From Tenebrio molitor (Eukaryota > Arthropoda > Insecta > Coleoptera > Tenebrionidae), in the NCBI RefSeq assembly GCF_963966145.1, contig NC_091052.1, positions 13,392,001 to 13,456,000 of the forward strand: a stretch of 64,000 bases of DNA, written 5' to 3'. Below the pieces are notes generated by a model. That model was not told where the DNA came from, searched no databases, and saw only the letters and a list, made by a program, of their open reading frames with translations. The translations under genes were made by a program, and so were the position numbers. Each line of letters begins with the position of its first letter. Position 1 is the first letter of the stretch. Positions 59,401 to 64,000 of the stretch are shown here, piece by piece.

Positions 59401-60797
59401 TGCGAAGGATTGTCGATTAAGCTTTCCAAGTTGCTAACGCTGTGACCATCTCAAGTATGAGAAAGCTATGCGCAAAATGGCTGTCAAGGTTGTTAGCAAC
59501 AGATCACAGACGCTTTCGAAAATAAATTTCTCGATAGTGTTTGGATCGTTTTAGCAAAGTGTAAGTTCTGGGAAATTGAAAAATAAAAGTAATTTGGAAA
59601 AAGAAAAATGCAGCTCATAATGTTAATACAAACATTTATTACGCCACAGTTCTACAGAGAACCAATTACAGAGCAATATAGAACAAGATAAAGAAGCAAT
59701 TAAATGAAAAGAAAGAATTAAATAAAAAGAATACAAACGATTAATCCCTGCAAGTTGTGACTAAATATGTATTGCGATAATAGATCTTTTAATTAATCAA
59801 TTAATTTAATTTCAAATGAAAAATAGCGTTATCATTTCAGGGTGTCGTAAAATGTTGATGTTTTCAAAACTGGTGAATGATTTAGAACATTTTCTATTAT
59901 TTTGACATACAATATGAAAAAAAAAATTGCCAACACTCTATACTATCAATTCCATTACATATTTATAAACTTATAAAAAATATAAAAATTGATATCTGCC
60001 TTCCAACAATTCTTGAAGTATGGAGTTTATGATGAGGTTGCAAAGTTTTCACATGACCCTCGTACAACATATACCCTTGTTCATGATATAAGAAATTTTT
60101 TGTAATTATTTCTCTACTGAAACTATCTTTCTGAATAAATGCAAGAAGAATTTTAATTTGTTTGTAATTAGTTTCTAGCTGAGAAAAAGTGTTTAGTCAA
60201 ATAATCAAGACTGATGTCAGATAATAACGTCGAAAAATATTGTCCTTAATTAAACAAAAACGTAATAACAAATTTAATCAATTTCAGTGCTGTCCAACAG
60301 TAATTTCACATTTTTCCACAAACGAAAAAATAAAAACGCTCGTTAAGTGATTACGATTGGAAAATTTTTAGGGCATTTCCAGGTTCATTGTACTTTTTAG
60401 GCATTTTATCTGAATTGACACCGTTTAGCCAATCGAATACATAGATGATATTAATTAAGTGCAAATATTTTTTCATTTTGTAGACTGAGTTTTAAAAATA
60501 AACGGACGGACGAGAGATCTCATTAAAACTTGATGCAAAACAGTGGAAGTCAATATGAAAACGAATCAATTGGACGTAATTACGAGTAAGAAAAACAAGA
60601 CGATTCGAGGTCGTTGCAAAAACAATTTTAATAAATAAAACCGGCACCGTACCAACCCTAGAAAATAGACAGATCCGGTCCGATGTTAAAATTTTAATAA
60701 AACGTCAAGTGTTTCTTTATCAGGTGCTGGACGCGATATTTACTCGTTGGAAAACAAGCACGCCGGCAGTGCAACCAACACTCAATCCTCGACGTAC
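56401..60797. other. non-coding stretch, probably intron of the 60.8-kb gene
   Basis: Directly downstream (leftward) of the splice donor at 60797. No second exon was recognised. Mixed composition, strongly AT-rich from 59.6 to 60.7 kb. A 9-base inverted repeat (GTTGCTAAC / GTTAGCAAC) lies at about 59430-59500. Nothing else is supported. Confidence 0.45.
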
Positions 60798-60960
60798 CTC
60801 TGTGATGTCTGACATGGTGATTTCCTCTGCCCGAACAACAGGGTTGCTCCATGTACATGGTCCAGCTGTTCTCGAAGTCTGCCCCGACTCCGAACTCCCT
60901 TCCGACCACCACAGTCACAAATACAAACAACTTGAAGAAGGAGAACCTGGCGCGCTCCAT
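60798..60960 (-). CDS. first coding exon of a secreted or membrane protein
   Basis: The ATG (complement of 60958-60960) has G at -3 and +4. The first 27 residues are MERARFSFFK followed by a hydrophobic run (LFVFVTVVV) and a small-residue stretch ending VGA, which reads as a signal peptide cleaved about residue 27. The mature start has an acidic/aromatic piece (DFENSWTMYMEQPCC) then a basic His-rich piece (HHVRHHR). After 54 codons plus one base a strong splice donor follows (AGAG|GTACGT, GT at 60797-60796). The exon sits at the edge of a CpG-rich region, as first exons often do. The family is not recognised; the short Cys pair suggests an extracellular domain that continues in the next exon. 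The frame also stays open past the donor to 60694, but those residues look intronic. Confidence 0.6.
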
Positions 60961-61700
60961 CTCGGCACGTGGTCCGGCAAAATCGAAACGGAAAAAAATA
61001 TATCACAAACTCAACTCCTGCCCTGTTCTGGTTTCATCGAAGAGCTAGATCCGGTCGTGTCGAACTCTGTTCCATCGGCGATGTTTGTTCGTTGCGGCCG
61101 GTGGTGCTGGGAAAACCACGACCAAACAGTACTCTTTGGGAACACTTCGGGTGCGTTCATGCGTCGTGCGGCCGGCCGTACCGCGTCTTACTCATGGAAA
61201 TGGTGGAAAGCGGTGTCGGACGACATTGTTTACGTAAATCGGTCGGTGCTGTTCGACGAGCACACCTCTCATCACAACGTCGCGAGTCAAACTGAGCCGT
61301 CGAGAGTGGAGCACGAGTAAATGGCCGTCCTCATAGCCGAGCGGTCGGGAAAGCAATCGGCTCGTTCGGGCATCGTCGACGATTCAATCCGCGCTATGAA
61401 ACGTTGCGCGTGCATGTCGCAGCAGGCTGTGCTCTGCCCTGTCAAACGGAGAATGTTTCGCCGCCGTTGTCTTTTTTACCGGCTGAGCACGATAACTGTC
61501 AGTTTTGACGTTTCTTTGACCGAATCAAGCAAACATCACGGACAACAACAACACAACTTTCTGTTCTCTGCATCTCCTTGTGAATCAAGCAAAGACGTCG
61601 CGTCCTTGTCTTTGTACATCTTTTGACAACTGTCATCGGTCGACTGAACCGATCTAAGACGCGCCTAGCGCCTACCGCGGAATGTCGCTACCTGAAACCC
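60961..61700 (-). promoter_or_regulatory. CpG-rich 5' UTR / promoter region
   Basis: This stretch is clearly richer in CpG than its surroundings and lies just upstream of the minus-strand first exon. A TCAGTTTGAC initiator-like string reads leftward near 61290. No TATA box was noted at the right distance. A 203-codon frame on the plus strand crosses the exon and this region; its amino-acid order has no motif and it is better explained by high GC. Confidence 0.4.
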
Positions 61701-62804
61701 CTTTTCTTTCGTTCTGGAAGTTGGTTTTTGTCGTGGAACTTTGAAATTTTCTCATTTGGAGTTTAGTTTAAGTTAAAATCGAGAAGTGTATAATTTGGAA
61801 AGTTAATCTCTCGTCCAATGGGGCGCCAGATTTGCGCGTTACTACGTGAACCGAAAGTTTCTATTCAAACAAGACGTTCCGACAGTTCCTATTTTTATTC
61901 CGCACGGAACTTTTACCTCCACAAAGAGTAAAGATTACACACCGTTGAGCTTACAAATGTTAACGTCTACCCCCCGTTCGGGAATCTACGAATAAATACT
62001 TGTAACTCTACAAGGAATTGTCTTGCGGTATGAACGAAGAAGAATTATTAGGAGGAGATCGTTCGTGTCTGATAAAGAAGACGCTCCGGTCCATGAGCTC
62101 TAATAAAACTAATAAAAGCGATGGCGGTGTCTTTACACGTCACTAGAATAAATAAAGAAACTCTCGAATCTTAAATTCAATATGACGAAGAAACTTGATA
62201 ATATGAAAGAAAATCGATGTTTCCTAACAAAAGGACATTTGTAGTGGGCTCAAAGCGACTAGGATATTCATATCGCGAGGACTACACAACTCCGGGAAAT
62301 TATTAATTGACTCATCCCGGAGTCGCCCCAAAATACGAGGCATTTTGACTGCACCCCTTGCATTTTTGTCCGGTTTATAGTTTTTATCTTCCGGCAAGTG
62401 GCGACTTGGTGGAGACAGCCAAATATAATAAAAATGACCGTAAAAGGAGACTGCTCCTTCATCCCTATGTCTTCCGGTTATTACGCCGTATAAAAAAAAT
62501 ATGCTCCGGGTGACAACAAGAACAATAAACAGTGTCGAAAACAGTGTTCCGGTGATAACGACACAGTTTTATGCAACACTATAAGAGTCCTGTCAAATTA
62601 AAATTCAAACAGTACAAAAAAGTACTTTTTTAAATTTAAAAGACCGACAAGAGAAAAGTGAAAAATCGGAAAATAATTTGATTGGATGTAATGAAAAAAA
62701 AAAATTAATAAATTACTGAAATTTCAATAATAAAGATAAATCTTGGGAAAAAACTAAATGTGTGAAACAATCTAGAGAATATTATGTGCTACAATAGTAA
62801 TTTA
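61701..62804. other. non-coding stretch upstream of the 60.8-kb gene
   Basis: No exon, no RNA gene and no strong repeat seen. Could contain distal promoter elements; none is demonstrated. Confidence 0.5.
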
Positions 62805-62930
62805 TTATACGAGTTTTATAAGACACCATTTTGTCACACACGTTTTTTACAGCACAACGAGCGCAGCGAAGAATACTATAAAGCAAACAAGTGCGACAAA
62901 ACGGCTTATAAAACGAGTGTAATACAATAT
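62805..62930. mobile_element. foldback element with CGAGCGCAGCG apex
   Basis: ACGAGTTTTATAAG and CATTTTGTCACACACG on the left face CAAGTGCGACAAAACGG and CTTATAAAACGAGTG on the right. The apex CGAGCGCAGCG is the complement of the apex of the 22824-22944 hairpin (CGCTGCGCTCG). No frame of interest. Confidence 0.55.
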
Positions 62931-63248
62931 TTTTTCTATTTTGCCCCTATTTTAAATTTTAAATTAAAAAAAAGTTCAAAACATAATGGTAGGAAAATTA
63001 ATTTGGCAGATATAAAGGGTTGGTAACACTGGTAACTGGACGAACAATTGTAAGTTTTGCATTAAAGTGTCGGGAAGTGCAGTGATCACCTAGCAACTAC
63101 TCACTGTGAGTCACTGCCAACATTAAAAATTTAAGTAAATATTCCTAAAACCAGTATCGAAAAGAACTCCTTTTCGAAACCCGTTTGAGTGTTATACTGA
63201 CTGTGTTAGAGGTGCAAAATAGAAAAATATTTATTATGAAATTGTCTA
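62931..63248. other. AT-rich non-coding stretch
   Basis: Nothing specific seen between the two inverted-repeat elements. Confidence 0.5.
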
Positions 63249-63688
63249 CAGGGTGATTTTGAAAGTTGTGCAGATATTTTAATCAGGAGTTACTGGCTTC
63301 ATGTAGAACTCGGAAAAAATGTTAAAAAAAACTCTGTCAAAAAATAAAATGACATTTATTTTTTGAGCTACAATTTTTTTTAATTGCTTTTAGTCTTCTA
63401 CGTTGTCAAACAACCTCGTAGGTAAAATTTCGGCACATTTTAAAAATACACCCTGTATATCATATTTTATAAAATGTACACCAATGCGGTTTCCTTGTTT
63501 TAAAGCATATTTCCAATAGGTTGTAGGACAACGTAGAAAACTAAAAGCAATTAAAAAAAATTGTAGCTCAAAAAAAATAAATGTCATTTTATTTTTTGAC
63601 ATAGAATTTTTTAAATATTTTTTCCGAATTCTACATGAAGCCAGTAGCTCGTGATTAAAATATCTGCACAACTTTGAAAATCACCCTG
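63249..63688. mobile_element. composite foldback MITE, CAGGGTG ends, TA target site
   Basis: The left arm 63249-63407 and right arm 63527-63688 are inverted copies (about 160 bases, few mismatches: GATTTTGAAAGTTGTGCAG, GGCTTCATGTAGAA, TAATTGCTTTTAG, CTACGTTGTC). CAGGGTG opens and CACCCTG closes the unit, with TA outside both (63247-63248 and 63689-63690). A third end, CACCCTG then TA, lies inside at 63449-63457, so 63249-63455 may be one whole 207-bp MITE and the rest a second, partial, inverted copy. The ends resemble the 40439-40692 MITE. Confidence 0.8.
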
Positions 63689-64000
63689 TATAACAGATTA
63701 TTAATAAAAATCTTTAGCAACAAATAAAAAAACACTTTTCAAAAATTAGCGACTCCTTGTTTCACGCCCCTCATTAATGAAATTCATATACATGGTATTT
63801 CACGAGAGATAATGAACCCTGCGGAACTGAAAATGCAACCCACAATACATTTCCAAAATTAACGTGGCTATTTTAAATATCGTATTGAATGAAATTATGA
63901 ATCCATGATGGCTTTGCTTCCAATAATTTTATTTGTCACAACTGACATTTACGAAAAAGTTAAAATGTATTCGAACGATGAGAAAACAGACGTTTTCCCA
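63689..64000. other. non-coding window edge
   Basis: AT-rich, no feature recognised up to the window end. Confidence 0.5.

Noticed and set aside
60709..61320. 203-codon plus-strand frame, the longest on the plus strand
   Set aside because: It lies opposite the signal-peptide exon and its CpG-rich upstream region. It has no motif, and the minus-strand reading has both a signal peptide and a splice donor.

Overview
The window looks like nuclear DNA of an insect, possibly a beetle. It is AT-rich with CpG-rich islands. It carries a BEL/Pao retrotransposon relic, pogo/mariner-type inverted-repeat elements with TA target sites, and many small foldback elements. There is no sign of bacterial or organelle organisation: no operons, no ribosome binding sites, no dense coding. 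The species cannot be fixed from the sequence alone.

Almost none of the 64 kb is protein-coding. The only convincing host coding piece is a first exon on the minus strand at 60798-60960. It encodes a signal peptide plus a short Cys/His-rich stretch and ends in a good splice donor. Because the gene reads leftward, the bases to its left are probably its long first intron, or intron plus intergenic DNA; no later exon was recognised. A CpG-rich stretch of about 0.8 kb just upstream of the exon (60961-61700) is the likely 5' UTR/promoter region.

Mobile DNA is best seen at 46.5-52.5 kb. A broken transposase N-terminus (46.5 kb) is followed by a 3.8-kb unit bounded by perfect 25-bp inverted repeats and TA (47575-51407). 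Inside this unit lies a minus-strand BEL/Pao retrotransposon remnant with gag, zinc knuckles, protease and RNase H but no reverse transcriptase. Next come a young foldback element (51550-51858) and a 34-bp-TIR element (52038-52453). Other inverted-repeat elements sit at 9.6, 18.1, 21.3, 22.8, 28.1, 37.3, 40.4, 40.7, 62.8 and 63.3 kb.

Three decayed tandem-repeat systems occur. One has 120-185-bp monomers with an A-rich 'GAAACCAAAAGCTTTCC' box (4.6-6.5, 8.8-9.3, 9.9-10.0 and 12.0-12.45 kb). A second array lies at 35.9-37.2 kb and a third at 40.1-42.6 kb. Two 150-250-bp direct duplications of otherwise single-copy sequence flank repeat-filled blocks (8.67/10.04 kb and 21.09/22.99 kb). A 48-bp sequence is present three times without indels (1.5, 21.6 and 25.6 kb). 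The remaining stretches look like ordinary non-coding insect DNA.

No tRNA, rRNA or CRISPR array was found by eye. Most open reading frames here are chance frames in non-coding DNA.
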